Assembly (NCBI RefSeq): GCF_003473485.1
Contig: NC_053042.1
Location: 35,182,762 to 35,246,761 of the forward strand
Direction: 5' to 3'
Source of the DNA: Medicago truncatula
Taxonomy: Eukaryota > Streptophyta > Magnoliopsida > Fabales > Fabaceae
DNA length: 64,000 bases
Below are positions 23,284 through 36,594 of the stretch, in pieces. The first letter of the stretch is position 1. Each line of letters starts with the position of its first letter. Made by a program: the position numbers and the translations under genes. Below the pieces are notes generated by a model. It made no database searches. It had not been told where the DNA came from and saw only the letters and a program-made list of their open reading frames with translations.

Positions 23284-24714
23284 CGCTTCAACATTTGTTG
23301 ATAGAACCTGAACTGCCTCATCGTTTCAACTGTTTTTTCACAATCTAATCCACTTAACTTTCTGCCTTTATCTTTATTTTTTATGCATTTATTACTATAG
23401 CTCAAAAACCCAAAATAAACGTACCTGGCTAGGGGTGTTCAAATCCACACGATCTAAAATAAAACAACATAAGTAAATTTTGATACTTATTTATTCTTTT
23501 ATTATTATCATTATCATCTTCTTGTATTGCATTGATCTCTTGGTTGTTGGTTTTTAATCATATATATTGCATTAATTTAATATATATTAGTATTACTTCT
23601 TATGTTTTTGACATAATACGATTATTTTGGCAAAATTACACTTTTAGTCCCTTAACTTAATTTCAGGTAACAGTTTGGTCCTTTATCTTTTTTTCATTTC
23701 AATTTGGTCTTTTTTGTCCATTTTCATATGATTAGGTCCTTCCGTTTACAAAAGTGGGTACCCTAAGGGCACACCCTTGGAGGTCACTCTACCCTTATAT
23801 AAACACTTTCTAGTTGGTGTGGCTCACCAATGTGGGACATTTTTAAGTCACACACTCACACTAGTTCTTACATTGTGTTTTCTTATCCAATTTTCTCACT
23901 AGATTCAACTAGTGTTCCAACAGTTCGTCTCCTTTGTTGCTTTCCAAGTGAATCGAACCATGTTTCTATGATTGTGTGTTTCAGGTTTTCTGAGTGAATT
24001 GTTATGTTTTCTCACTCGTGTTTTCGTTTCCGGTTTCATTTTATTTCGTGTCTGGGTTCTTCAACATCATCTTGCTAGGTTACTTGTCTGATTTAGAATT
24101 TGTGGATTTTTATTAACAGACTGAGAAGGTGTTTCATGTATATAATTCGGGTCGACCCAATTTGTTGTTTTTGCAAAGAAGATGAATAAGGTTTTCTTCA
24201 TGATAGCCCTCCCTATTTTGAACATGAGCAAGTCGCGGTTTACGGTAGATAGAGAAAAAATTAGTCCATTTTAGTTCAATATGAAAGCAATTATGCAATG
24301 GATGTGAAAAATATAAATGATGTGAGATAGTGGGAAAGAAACCAAACATGGAGTGCCACATACACCTAGCAACAAGAAGAAACACAAACAAACCGCGACA
24401 ATAACCAAATGAGGTGTTAGTGTTGCAACACCATAATTTACTTTCATCTTTGAACATTGTGATATTATCATGAGTGGTGATATTTGAACAACCATTTCAC
24501 ACAACTTTTGTGACAACTTATTTTTTCTCTTTTTTCATTGGTTAAAAACAATGGAGAGAGAAAAAGGAAGAGAGAGAATAAAAAGATAATGTGAGTATGA
24601 GAGAGAACTTAGATAAAGTGAGAATGAGTGATTTGCATTCCATTGAGAGTTGGATTTTTTTCTTTGTAGGAGATGTCCACGGTGATGATGGCTCGACATT
24701 TATTTGTATTCACC
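23284..24714. other. repeat-rich intergenic stretch, no supported gene
   Basis: The text at about 23635-23900 (cttttagtcccttaactta, aatgtgggacatttttaagt) resembles dispersed legume repeats and LTRs. Short frames on the minus strand at 24.1-24.5 kb lack any recognisable domain. Confidence 0.4.
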
Positions 24715-24821
24715 TCTATCACGCACTTGAGTAAATAAAACCCTAGAAACTCCCCCATTCAAACCCCAAAGGTGCACTTTTTCAAGTTTAGGCGCATGTT
24801 GTGCTTGCAAACCTTGGCGAC

Positions 24822-25960
24822 CGTGGCGGAGCTACGTTGCCAACTCTGCAGGCACGTGCCCCCACTTTCATTTTGCTTTTCTCTATACCACATGTATACA
24901 CATAAATATAATTTTCTTCTCACTAATTGCTTCAGTTCCTAGTTCTTTTCTGGCATAAAGTATTATAACTTTATAAGGTATAATGATACTATAACAACAT
25001 GTATTTACTTTTTTTTTTTTGAAACATCAAATACTATTAAACAACCAGATCTTTACTCAAAACGAACAGAGACTGGTGAGACTGAGAATACAAACAAGAG
25101 GCACTATATGTAGACGGAACACCCGAAAATAAACACCATAAAAACACCCCTGAGGACAATTCCCTTCATATACACATCACCACCTAAATCAGACTCCTTC
25201 GCGAAAACGACCACTGTAAAAATGATAGCCAACCATCCATCGTCACTACTCACCCTCAAAGAAAAACACCCCTAAAAAATAAACGGCTCATCTAGAACAC
25301 CAAAGCTGAGCCACATCCGAAAAGCTCCTATCCGAAAGATCAAGCAACTTCCACCACCTCTCGACCTCCGATCCACCGAAAGAAACCATAAAAAGCCCAA
25401 AACCAATCTAGATCTAACATGTATTTACCCATTAAAGCCATTGATTTCATTCACTAAAAAAAGCCATTCATTTCTCCGTGTTGTTTGTGTTAATTTACTT
25501 TTAGAGAGAACATGGCATAAAAATATTACATTTTTTTTTGTGTTAACCTTCATTTTTCAATAGAAATAGGCCTTGATAATTGGGAGTTCGGTTGTGAAGT
25601 AAGGATAGTTTGATAAAAAATTGTTCCACCAAAAAATCAAACTCAAAATCTCCCAAAGAATTCATCTTTGATGAAAATCATTTTAGCCCTTGATCGCAAT
25701 TGCTTGGTTGGTTTATTATATATTTTTGTAGTTAATAAAAAATAATAGGTAATCCTTAAAAAAAAAAATTAGGTGATGTATTTTTTGAAATACTTGCTTT
25801 ATTTTCTTAATTTTGGGACGTCCACTAAAAAGTACCCAAAAAATAACAATAACATTTCTTTTTATAGTAGTAACTATAACATTTACATAACACATTAAAA
25901 AAATTTAAAATTACATGTAAATATTGCCTCCACTATTTCAATTTCCTGCCTCCGCCATTG
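24822..25960. mobile_element. DNA transposon (probably MULE-type) inserted in gypsy reverse transcriptase
   Basis: Ends are cgtggcggagctacg and, reversed, caatggcggaggcag, so short imperfect inverted termini. A 9-bp direct repeat cttggcgac flanks it (24813-24821 and 25961-25969), and the gypsy reading continues on both sides. No transposase is seen. Its interior carries a later retroposon at 25009-25415. Confidence 0.75.
25009..25415 (-). mobile_element. non-LTR retroposon 3' end with 13-bp target duplication
   Basis: A T-run at 25009-25020 is the poly(A) tail of a minus-strand element. The 13-bp repeat aacatgtatttac flanks it at 24996-25008 and 25416-25428. The body is less AT-rich than its host and looks like the 3' untranslated end of an L1-type LINE, severely 5'-truncated. 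Confidence 0.75.
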
Positions 25961-26640
25961 CTTGGCGACACGACCTTCAAGTGTCGGGTGTGATGAATCT
26001 CATCCTCTGACTTAGAGATCATGCCATCCATGTATATCTTGAGCATGTTCCTTATTTGTTTCTTGAAAATCTTATTCATCATTCTTTGCTAAGTCGCTCC
26101 TGCATTCTTGAGTCTGAATGGCATGATGTTTTATGCATAGTCAACATTTTGGCATATAGTACTTTGGGGGTTATTTGTTTAAAGATACAATTTAACATTG
26201 ATTTGTTGTCAACCATGAAAAGCAAATCTTGATTGTTCTTCTATCATCCCTTTATTTCAAGGTAACCATAAAATTGACATATCCCCACGGACGCATGTTT
26301 GTTCCGTTGAAGACTTGCACATTTATCCCATGGCAAGGTAGGAGGCTTTTCTTGGGAAGTTACAAAGTTTTGAATGAATTGGCATACATGACATCGCATG
26401 TGATGCCTTGATCGATCTAAGCTCTTTTTACTTTGAATTTGGCTACGTAGATCTCGATAAGGAGGGAGAAGATGGAGTTTAACATTCCTCCTAGTAATTC
26501 TTTGTCGTAGAATGTCATGGGAGGTCTTCTAGGACCCTTCTAAGTGTGATAGGCTGGGTGAGGGTCATTCTCTATCTTAATTAACTCATTAAGTTTCCTT
26601 TTGAGGATATAACATCAGACGTCGGCCAAGTTCGTCTTCC

Positions 26641-27760
26641 ATAGATTGTTAAGGTTGTGACAGAGTTCCCAAAGGCTTGTGAGATTTTAAGTTGCACAAA
26701 TCCCTCTGAAAATTAATTATCTCCATGGATCTCGTCGTGAATACTTAGGCTCAACATGAATTTGCTAGATTATGACACTCCAATCGTCGAGTTCAACATG
26801 TGGAGTTGCTATGATAGATCTAGCTATTTTGGAAGATTTCACACCTTTTTCCAACTATTATTTTGGTAGGCCAAGGGAACAAAGTTACAAGAACTTAGTT
26901 TCCATAAACGTTGTCATTGATCTATGCACGATAAAAAGAGTCGGGAGAAGCGGGTTCTATGGTGTTGGAGTTTCTGAAGGTGGTTTTTAATTCTTCCTCG
27001 TCAGCGCGAACGGTGTACCTACAAAACAAGAAAGTGTATAAGAAAACACCATAAGTATTGTGAGTGTTATTAGTTATTACGCTCCTTTGAAAGAAAATGC
27101 ATGTTGAAGCAAAAGCAAAAGCAAAAGTTGTACGTATGTTTTTGTTAAATCAAATAACTTTATTTTTGTTACATGTAAGGGACTTTATTTATGTTTTTGC
27201 TGAGTCAATGATCGTTGTTATTATAATGTATGAATATTATGTTTTGCTAAAAAGAAAAGAAAATGCATGTGAAGAACCTTTGTTTTTAAATTTTAGTTAA
27301 AAAAAATTAAACAAATTTTTTATTTTATTTTTATAAATGTTATCCATGGATATCTGTATAAATCCGCGGATACCTAAAAATCCATGGATTATCCGCTAAA
27401 TGGATATCCGCACAGATATGGATAGGCTGCGGATTTCATATTTATCTAACGGAGCGGATATAAATATCACATTATCCGCATCCATAGATATTCATTTACG
27501 TTCCTAGGTAAAAACTCATATAAATTTTATTTAATAAAAAAGTGAATGTTAGAGATGACCGAAAAGAAAGTGTAAAAGTGTAATATTCTATTTTTCTCAT
27601 CTACTTGTATTCATTCGCGTGACGCGCGTGTGTTGTGTCACAATTGTACCTGCAACGAGAAAGATAAGACACAAGACAAAAGTACAAACACACTGGTCTT
27701 CACCTAGTGTTACTCACTCCTCCAAATCTATACATTGTTGTTTCTGCTGCGGAAGACACA
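26641..27760. other. intergenic stretch up to the GAUT promoter
   Basis: A run of ATCCGCGGATA-like repeats (about 27340-27490, ggatatccgc and its reverse) marks a dispersed legume repeat. No gene is supported. The GAUT promoter and leader should lie at about 27.5-27.87 kb. Confidence 0.4.
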
Positions 27761-27876
27761 CACATAGCAAAAATGGATAAACAAGAAAGAACAATGTTCA
27801 GATCATTCAGTTCAAAGTGTTTAACCCACTTTGCGATCTAAATCTTCCAAATGCACTTGTTTCCCACACTTTCATT

Positions 27877-30800
27877 ATGAAGCTTTTTCGTCAACGCCAA
27901 AGGATCCTCATTCTCTCTCTTCTCTTTCTTTCCCTCGTTGCTCCTCTCATTTTCTTAGGTATTCTTCTTCTTCTCGTAAGAACGTGCGGGGCCCATTACT
28001 TCTTTTACATTACTTATTGTGAAATTTCTTGTGTTTCAGGGAGAAGAGAGTTCCTTGAAGATTTGTATCGTGTTGTAAGATTCTCCTTCACCTTGATAGA
28101 AGCTTTTTAATTCTAGTGTTCTAGTGTCAGCGAGTTTATAAGTCAATGGAATTTCCTGTGCTTTCTTTGATTTTAATTGTGGATAATGTGAATATTTTCG
28201 ATTGATTCATGTTAATTACTAGAAAATGTATTTTGAGTAGGCAATTGAACTTTGAGTCTTTGAGCTATATTGGATAAACTTCTCAACAATCACTTGTAGT
28301 TTTGAAATAATCTTACATGATTATGGAATATTAAACTTTTGGTTGGGCCTAACTCAACTTTACAAAACTGACTTGTAAAGTGAGGATTGCCCTCACTTAT
28401 AATCACTTGTTTAGGCCGTATCACTTCCAATGTGGGACGGGACTCTTAACACACTCCCGCATAGAATTGGACATTGAGTGTGACTCGAATGGCCCGATAG
28501 CAGAAACCTAATAGCAGGTGGCCCGACGGATTTTGGATAAACTATGATATTTAAACTAACCATATCTTCAATATGAAACTTTTAATGTAAACAATGATAT
28601 TTCACATTGTTGGTGCATTGCGAGTTAAAAGTCTCACATTGGATAAAAATAGTTGACGTGGAGCACTAGGACCCCATATACCTAATGCCTCAAGGTTTTA
28701 GGTGAAGATATAGTGTGCAAACTCACTTGTGTGGTTGCTCTTGGTCCAATGTGATGATCCAACCCAGTGTTTTAGGTTCCCCGGAAGTCCCAACACATAT
28801 TAGTTAAAAAGCATTTTCATTTCAACTTTTCAGAAGCTCTACACTCATTGAGATGTACTGAAGTGAACACTTGTCAGATTGTTAGGGACAACTTATGACA
28901 CATCCATAAGCTCTTTTCAACTTATTTTCATAAGCTCTCTATGATAGTTTACAAAAACAACTTATAGTTTATGTGGAAATAGTTTTACCATATTTTATCT
29001 TTTGTTATAGAAATAGCTAATACATAATGACTTAATAATGACTTTTTTTAAAGTTAATCCAGATACATAGGTTATTATTCTCGACAATGGAAATTGAATT
29101 TATTGAATTATGTTTTGATTGCAGACATACAGGACGGATAGTTTGAAGTTAAATGCTGCAGAACAGGTAGTGGGAGATTTGATAAAAATATATTTCATTG
29201 TCGCCTTGAGTTGTTTGTTTTCTCTTCCTAGTGATGAAAGATAAATAATTTAAATTTATGATTGTGATTTGGGCCTTTTTCTTTTTAGATTCAACAAGAT
29301 GCTGAAGAATTAGAAGAGCCTAATCAAGTTGTTTATAAACAAAAAGACGTTTCAACAATTAGTTATGGTTCAGAAAAGAATAATGATGCTGAGGAACCTA
29401 GAATTGCAGCTGTTGAAAGAAATGGTTGGTATATGTAGCCATGTAGGTTTATTTTGATTTGTTAAATTTTGAGCTTTTTCATAATACACTCAAGTAATTA
29501 ACTGAAAGGGGTCGTGAAATTTATATCTTTATCAATTTTCAGGATTCAACCATGATGAAAGACAAGACAAGGATGCTCAGGGAAAAGATGTATCCTCCAT
29601 AGACGAAGATACAAATGTAAATGATGTTGTGCATGGAACATCGAAGGAGAATATTAAAGTGACCAATAGGACATCAGGTCGAATAGCAGACCATCATCAT
29701 ATTTTAAACTCTAATTCTCGTGAAGTGAAAAATCAGAAGGTTCAAGAGATTAAGGATAAAATTTTAATGGCTAAAGCATACTTGAAGTTTGCACCACCAA
29801 GCACCAACTCACACTTGAAGGAGCTGGAGCTGCAAATGAAAGAGATGGAGCGAGCAGTAGAAGGAGCCACCCGGGATTCAGATTTGTCAAGGAGGTAAAG
29901 TTTCTTATGTAATGTGCTTGTGTTTAGTTCAGAATAGTGTAATTAACAAACACAGTCAAGAGAAAACTAATGGTTTAGTCCTACAAAGATGTATATGTTG
30001 CACCTTTTTCATTTGGTCCCATAACTTCTAGTTTTCTGAATTGAATCCTAGTATTTCTTTATTTTGCTTCATTTTGGTACTTCGTATGCACACTACTTAT
30101 TGAAGCATGTAGTTTGTTGAAAGGGATCAGTAGAAGCAAATTAAACATAAAAGCAGGATTTAAATTTAACCGAGAGTTATTAATGGAGAGATCATTAAGA
30201 AACCTTGTATTCTTCGTGGACCAAAACATCATTTTTCTCAGAAGTTCAAATTAAATTATAAGCGAGAAACTAATGAGTAACATCGTTGGTCTTCCAGTGA
30301 AAAAGTATCCATATAGAAATTTGATGTGATGCGAATTCTGAAATTGACGATATTTTACAATTTGAAAACAATCGAAGTTCACAGTGTTTTGCAGGCAATG
30401 AGACACATGGAGGCCTCACTGTCTACTGTCAGCCGTTCTGTCTCAGACTGTTCTGTGGCTTCTAAGCTTCAAGCAATGAAGCGCAAAACTGAAGAGCAAG
30501 TTCGTTTTCAGAGAAGTCGAGCAACATATCTTGTTAATCTTGCTGTAAGGACTGCCCAAAAAAATTTTCACTGCCTTTCTATGCGGCTGACTGCTGAATA
30601 TTTTGCCCTAAGACCTGAGGAAAGAAAGCTTCCAAATGAAAATAAGATTCATCATCCAGAACTTTATCATTATGTTGTCTTCTCTGACAATGTTCTGGCA
30701 TGTGCAGTTGTTGTTAACTCTACTGTCTCTACTGCCAAGGTAAATACCTTATTATTTCATATGGATTTAACTTCCACTGGCTATGGTGGGAGCTTTGTAG

Positions 30801-33616
30801 CACTAGGTTGCTTCTTTTTCCCATTGCCATTCTTTACTTTTACTTTTACTTTTCAGCTACTGTATTAGTTGTTACTCCTAATTCAACTGCTGCAAAAGAA
30901 AAAATTACCAGAAAATACCGATAGGTTTAGTTATAAAAAAATTCAATGTAGAGAATCTCAAAGTTAGTCCCTTAGTGGGGTTATTTGGACTATTAATGCT
31001 TGTTAAGTCTCTTCCATATTGGCCAACAGTGCTTGTTTTTCTTCTCTATTTTCTTCACATTGAAATCGTAAACAAAAGAGCAAGTGGTAAGAACATGATC
31101 CGTCATTATAATCCTTCCTTGAACCTTAGCAGTACATAGCATTTTATTTTTGGCTATATTAGTGCAATTTGAATTTGACTTGCAACATTGAGTGCTGTAC
31201 TGCACTTATTGCAAAACTAGGTTGCATAAACTGTAAATAATCACATAATGATACTCCTTCATAATGCCTCCCTTTAACTTCAAATCTAATACCTCCTACT
31301 GCTCTTATAACTGGATTCTCTTTTTCTCAAAAGGAAAGGTCTTGTTAATCACATCACATACACCATTAACTAATGCTTTAGCAGTTATTTTCCAGTTAGG
31401 AGGAACTCTTTTAACCTTAATAACTGTTGCAGCGTAAACAAGATGAGAGAGAGAGAGAGGGAGGGAGGGAGGGAGGGAGGGAGGGAGATGAAAACGGTAT
31501 AAGCTTCCCTAATAAGTACTTTTTTCCTAGGTGAGTGCTGGCTCTCCGGATCAGATCCTGTTTCTTAATCTTGATCTGTAAAACAATGGATTTATTTCAA
31601 TTTATTTACAGTACAGTGATAATTTATTTTGTGAATCTGCAAGAAAGTTCTTGTTTAAGTATATTTAAGATTTCTCCCCACTGTCAATTTGGGTGGGTTA
31701 GTTTAACTTCTTCAACAAAAAAAAAGTATATTTAAGACATCTTCAGAAATCTTTAGAGCATACATTGAAGTCAGTTAATCATCTAATTATGGAAGAGAAC
31801 TTAGGATTTTGTGATATTTTGTTATGGGCCGAGGCTTGTACTAGTAATACTATGAGACGGTAAAAATGGATTCTAGGAATGAACCAAAAAAATCCAAGTC
31901 TCAAGTGTAGGAATTCTAATGATTTAGAATAGAATCCGATATAAAGGAGAAATTGTCATGAATATTTGAGAGCAAGAGTTTTAGGGTTTTAGAGAGAAGA
32001 TAATTGTTGAAATGTTTGATTGATTCTCAAATGAGGTACAAGACCATGTTTAGATATTCATATAACCATCAAGGATAAAAGGGTAAAATGACCTAATGTA
32101 AAATTAGCTAATAACTAGTACTTAATTATTCATGTTACATACCAGACCTGATTATGTAGTATAAATAGGAGTATTAGATTAAGGTACTATAATTTGTAAC
32201 AAAACTACAAAAGTATATCCTTCCCATCAATAGTATGCTAGGTGTCATTGTTTGGTGTCTTTCTTGTTTTTCAGTATTCATAAACCTATATCAGTTGTTA
32301 TTATTTACTCGATGTTAATTATTCAGCTTGAATATAAAAGAGTTCCTCCTTCTTAACTGCAGGAACCAGGGAAACTTGTTTTCCATATAGTCACTGATTC
32401 TCTCAACTTGCCAGCGATCTCGATGTGGTTCTTGATAAACTCTCCTGGCAATGCCACAGTCCATATACAGAGCATAGACAACATTGAATGGTTGTCGAAA
32501 TACAATACCTTCGGTAAAAATGGTAACAACGATCCAAGATACACTTCTGAATTGATCTACTTGCTTTTCTACCTGCCTGACATTTTCCCTGCCCTAAATA
32601 AGATTGTGATCTTTGATCATGATGTGGTGGTTCAACAAGATCTCAGTGGACTATGGAATGTCAATATGAATGGAAATGTTAATGGAGCTGTTGGAACTTG
32701 TCAGGAAGGCAAAACCCCATTTCATAGGATTAATGGGTTCATAAACTTCTCAGATCCACTAATTGGAGAGAGTTTTGATGCCAATTCTTGCACATGGGCA
32801 TTTGGAATGAATTTGTTTGATTTGCAACAATGGAGGAGACATAATTTAACGGCTGTCTATCACAAATATTCACAAATGGTATGGTTACAAAAATGTCTTT
32901 ACTTTCAGTACTTTAGTATGACTCTGCTATTTACTGCCCACTCAAATTTCTCACATCTAAATCTCATCAACTCTTCAGTTAGGCTCTTGGCATTGATTAG
33001 GTTATGGAGAGTTAAAGAATTGCCGCCATGGCATTTGAACTTGTTATTTTTTTATTTTTATTTTTTATAATTTTGATGGTTTGATCAGATTATTAGGGAA
33101 TACTGTATTTCTTATCATTCCAATTACTGTTTAAAAATTGAGATGCGTGGGGCTGTTTTAATCAGATTATTAAGGAATATGTCTTATAGTTCCAATATCT
33201 GTTTGAGATGTGTGGGCCTGTATTTATCATTGTTTGGAAGTTTGACGGGAACAAGAAACATTTCCTGCAATATTTTCTTTCAGATAAAATTTATATTGAA
33301 AATCTAAGGTATTTGTTGGGCCAAATGGTTGCAGGGTTCTGAGAAGCCATTGTGGAATTGGAACGTTGCACGTATGCCTTTAGGTTGGCTCACCTTCTAT
33401 AACAAGACAGAGGTGTTGGACAGACTATGGCACATTCTTGGCCTTGGTCATAACTCAGGAGTTGATCGAAATGACATTGAGCAGGCTGCTGTTGTACACT
33501 ATGACGGGATTAGGAAGCCATGGTTAGATATTGCAATGGGAAGATATAAAGGTTATTGGACCAAATTTTTGAATTTTGACCACCCTTTTCTACAACAGTG
33601 CAATCTCCAGCCATAG
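27877..33616 (+). CDS. GAUT6: GAUT5/6-like probable galacturonosyltransferase (GT8)
   Basis: GAUT proteins are Golgi type II membrane glycosyltransferases of family GT8 that move galacturonic acid from UDP-GalA into pectin or related wall polymers. Exons: 27877-27958, 28040-28074, 29125-29166, 29289-29424, 29543-29894, 30385-30739, 32363-32878, 33335-33616; 1800 bases, 599 residues (the relatives I recall are about 590). The ATG gives MKLFRQRQRILILSLLFLSL, a basic cap and membrane anchor. A variable stem follows (about 30-225), then EIKDKILMAKAYLKFAPP, KLQAMKRKTEEQVRFQRSRA, LHCLSMRLTAEYF-type text (here FHCLSMRLTAEYF) and the catalytic domain: HYVVFSDNVLACAVVVNSTV, the DHD metal site at residues 419-421, CTWAFGMNLFDL, GLGHNSGVD and HYDGIRKPW (561-569). 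An in-frame upstream GTG at 27817 is not a likely start. The exon 6 acceptor is discussed in the findings. Confidence 0.93.
28338..28800. repeat. legume dispersed repeat (LTR-like) in GAUT intron 2
   Basis: Blocks gcctaactcaactttacaaa, acttgtaaagtgaggattgc, caatgtgggacgggactctt and ttaacacactcccgc belong to a repeat seen in reversed form at about 40075-40200. A second related block (aaaagtctcacattggataa ... ggttccccggaagtccc) follows. There is no frame. Confidence 0.5.
28860..29065. repeat. hAT-like MITE, family copy 2, in GAUT intron 2
   Basis: It contains ggacaacttatgacacatcc, cttattttcataagctctct, acaacttatagtttatgtg and ttttatcttttgttatagaa, in the same order as copies at 18335 and 37965. 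Confidence 0.55.
31445..31487. repeat. (GA)n-(GGGA)n microsatellite
   Basis: A compound GA then GGGA purine run lies in GAUT intron 6, preceded and followed by unremarkable intron sequence. Confidence 0.9.
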
Positions 33617-34606
33617 CTCAAAATCTAAAACTGTCTACTTCTCTTGTTGACAAGTCTGGTAGCACATTAATCGCTTGATTCACTTTATTCTTTCTGCGAT
33701 TCTTGTTGTATAGTTCTCCATCCTCGTTCTCTCCAATTTACAGTTACAATCAAGATAAGTGTCAGTGATGAGTGTTTTAGTGGACACTGATGCTACTGCT
33801 TCTTGTGAGTCTACACTCTACATAGTTGCCTCTTAATTCATGCCAACATTCTTTGTTATTTTGTTCCATGTGCCAACGGGGAGCTGTACTATAGTTTACA
33901 TGGAAGAACAAATTTACAAATTAGAATAGAGATGATGGCTGCATTTTGATTTTTTTAGCATGATTTGATCTTTAATCTTTACATGGTGGAAAGGAAAGAC
34001 CATTGTGTAATCTTTCCAACAGGCAAGACCAATATGACCTAGTTGTGTTTCATTTTTTGGCGGTTATGGAAGACCGAAGATCAGAAGCGAAACTGGACAG
34101 CAACCAAAGGTTAGAAAGGTGTGGAATGGCTGAAGAAGTCTGTTATATCTCAATACTGTAAGATTAGTTCAAAATTGTCATCATTCTGATAAAAAAAATC
34201 ATGTGGTTGTGCTATGGCCCCTCAAATATTTTGTAGGTGCTATTGGAAAATATCTGATGTTTTTTGCCCTGTATTTTGAATGGAATCAGCTGTTTGTGTG
34301 TTTTGCTAATTGCTGTTGGAAAATGGTTGGTTTGAGAAACAATTTATTTCCTATTTGTATTTAAAAAAAAAATCCTGTTTTTATTTTGATTATTACCAAT
34401 GATACAAGGGTAAAAACTCTTGAATAAGAGCTTTGTTGCTACAGTATTATTTTTAAAAAAAATCTTTGTTAATAATGTGATTTGCATATTTGGATTGATG
34501 ATTGACTCATGATAATATTGATAGACGACTAAGACGAGTCATTGCAATTTTGACAAAAGTTATATTTTATAGTTTAAACAAAATTATGACGACATTATAT
34601 TCTTTT

Positions 34607-34965
34607 TCGGTGACTTTAAAACAGGAAAGTCACAATGATTTTAGTGTAATTTTGTATATTTTATGAAAGAGAAGGATGAAAGAGAGAAATAAGATGATAG
34701 AGTGTAGTAATATAAGATAGTAAAGATAGACATAAAGTCACAATAATGTTCATGCACTAAAGTCATCGAAGTGGGATCCGAAACTTTGGTTTTGTTGGAT
34801 TGAGATTTAGCGACTTTAAGACGGAAAAAGTCACGATGACTTTATATCTACCTCTCTTATATTATTTTCTTTGTCATCTTTTTATTTTTTCTTTTTTATA
34901 AAACACACGATATTATATTAAAGTCATCATGATTTTTCCATTTCAAAGTCACTTGATCCTAATCC
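34607..34965. repeat. foldback element
   Basis: The left arm starts gtgactttaaaacaggaaag and the reversed right arm starts gtgactttgaaatggaaaaa; both continue with matching blocks (aatataagatag against aatataagagag, then ataaagtca). Short copies of the arm start (gactttaagacggaaaaagt at about 34813) also occur inside. Confidence 0.6.
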
Positions 34966-35227
34966 GATTTTGCCTAACTAATTGTCGGTCTAAACATACA
35001 CCAAACTTATTGAGAGATTAGTTAACATAGTTACAACCTAGCAAATACGTACCAGATTTATAAAATAAATAACAAAATTGTACCTTTTTTTTCTTGTCAA
35101 ATACTAACATTATTTGAAACCAAATTTACGCTCAAAGTATATACGCCCATTGTTCTAATGATGTTGCGAAGAAAGAAGATTTGACGTAATGTGGGGGTAA
35201 CAATTGACCATAAAATAGATCACCCGA

Positions 35228-35263
35228 CACGTGGAAAAAAATAATTGGAGTAATGCAGATAAG
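35228..35263 (+). promoter_or_regulatory. G-box plus I-box light-response pair upstream of psbW
   Basis: A CACGTG core (35228-35233, within ACACGTGG) is followed 24 bases later by GATAAG (35258-35263), about 160-190 bases before the psbW start codon. Paired G-box and I-box elements are a known light-responsive arrangement in nuclear photosynthesis genes. The role here is inferred from motif and position. Confidence 0.55.
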
Positions 35264-35421
35264 AAAATCCAACCATGAGCTTCAATCTATCCTTGTTTTG
35301 TGGTGCATGGACAACCTTTGCACTGATATTATTAATTTTAAACAACTTCACTTAAACTAGTATCTGGAAGACAGAAGAGAAGTAGCTTGGCCATACTCTT
35401 TCACTTAAAACAAAAATTAAA

Positions 35422-36471
<1,050 letters not shown>

Positions 36472-36594
36472 ATTGCTTGAAATGAATCATGGAATTTAGC
36501 AAAGTACTTCAGTTATTTTCTGTGATGATATGTATCTATGTAATAACTTGTGTTGTTGATTATTACCTTTTCTTTTCTTAAACTCTCAATCTTC

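Larger units (their letters stand above)
24715..26640 (-). mobile_element. degraded Ty3/gypsy pol fragment (protease, reverse transcriptase), split by insertion
   Basis: Minus-strand reading: protease-like CDVMYANSFKTL and VQVFNGTNMRPWGY at about 26280-26410, with DDRRTIKI at about 26235; reverse transcriptase MPFRLKNAGAT, stop, QRMMNKIF and IYMDGMISKSEDEIHHTRHL at about 25970-26125; then HNMRLNLKKCTFGV, stop, GEFLGF at about 24715-24812. The YxDD catalytic motif reads YMDG, and stops interrupt it, so it is inactive. The middle is split by the 1.1 kb insertion at 24822-25960. Weak gag-linker text is seen up to 26640. Confidence 0.8.
33617..35421. other. GAUT 3' region, foldback repeat and psbW promoter
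   Basis: The first several hundred bases should include the GAUT 3' untranslated region. A foldback repeat lies at 34607-34965, and the psbW control region at about 35.2-35.4 kb. No other gene is supported. Confidence 0.5.

Noticed and set aside
24134..24516. Minus-strand frames of 80-107 codons
   Set aside because: Hydrophobic, AT-driven text without family support or conserved motifs.
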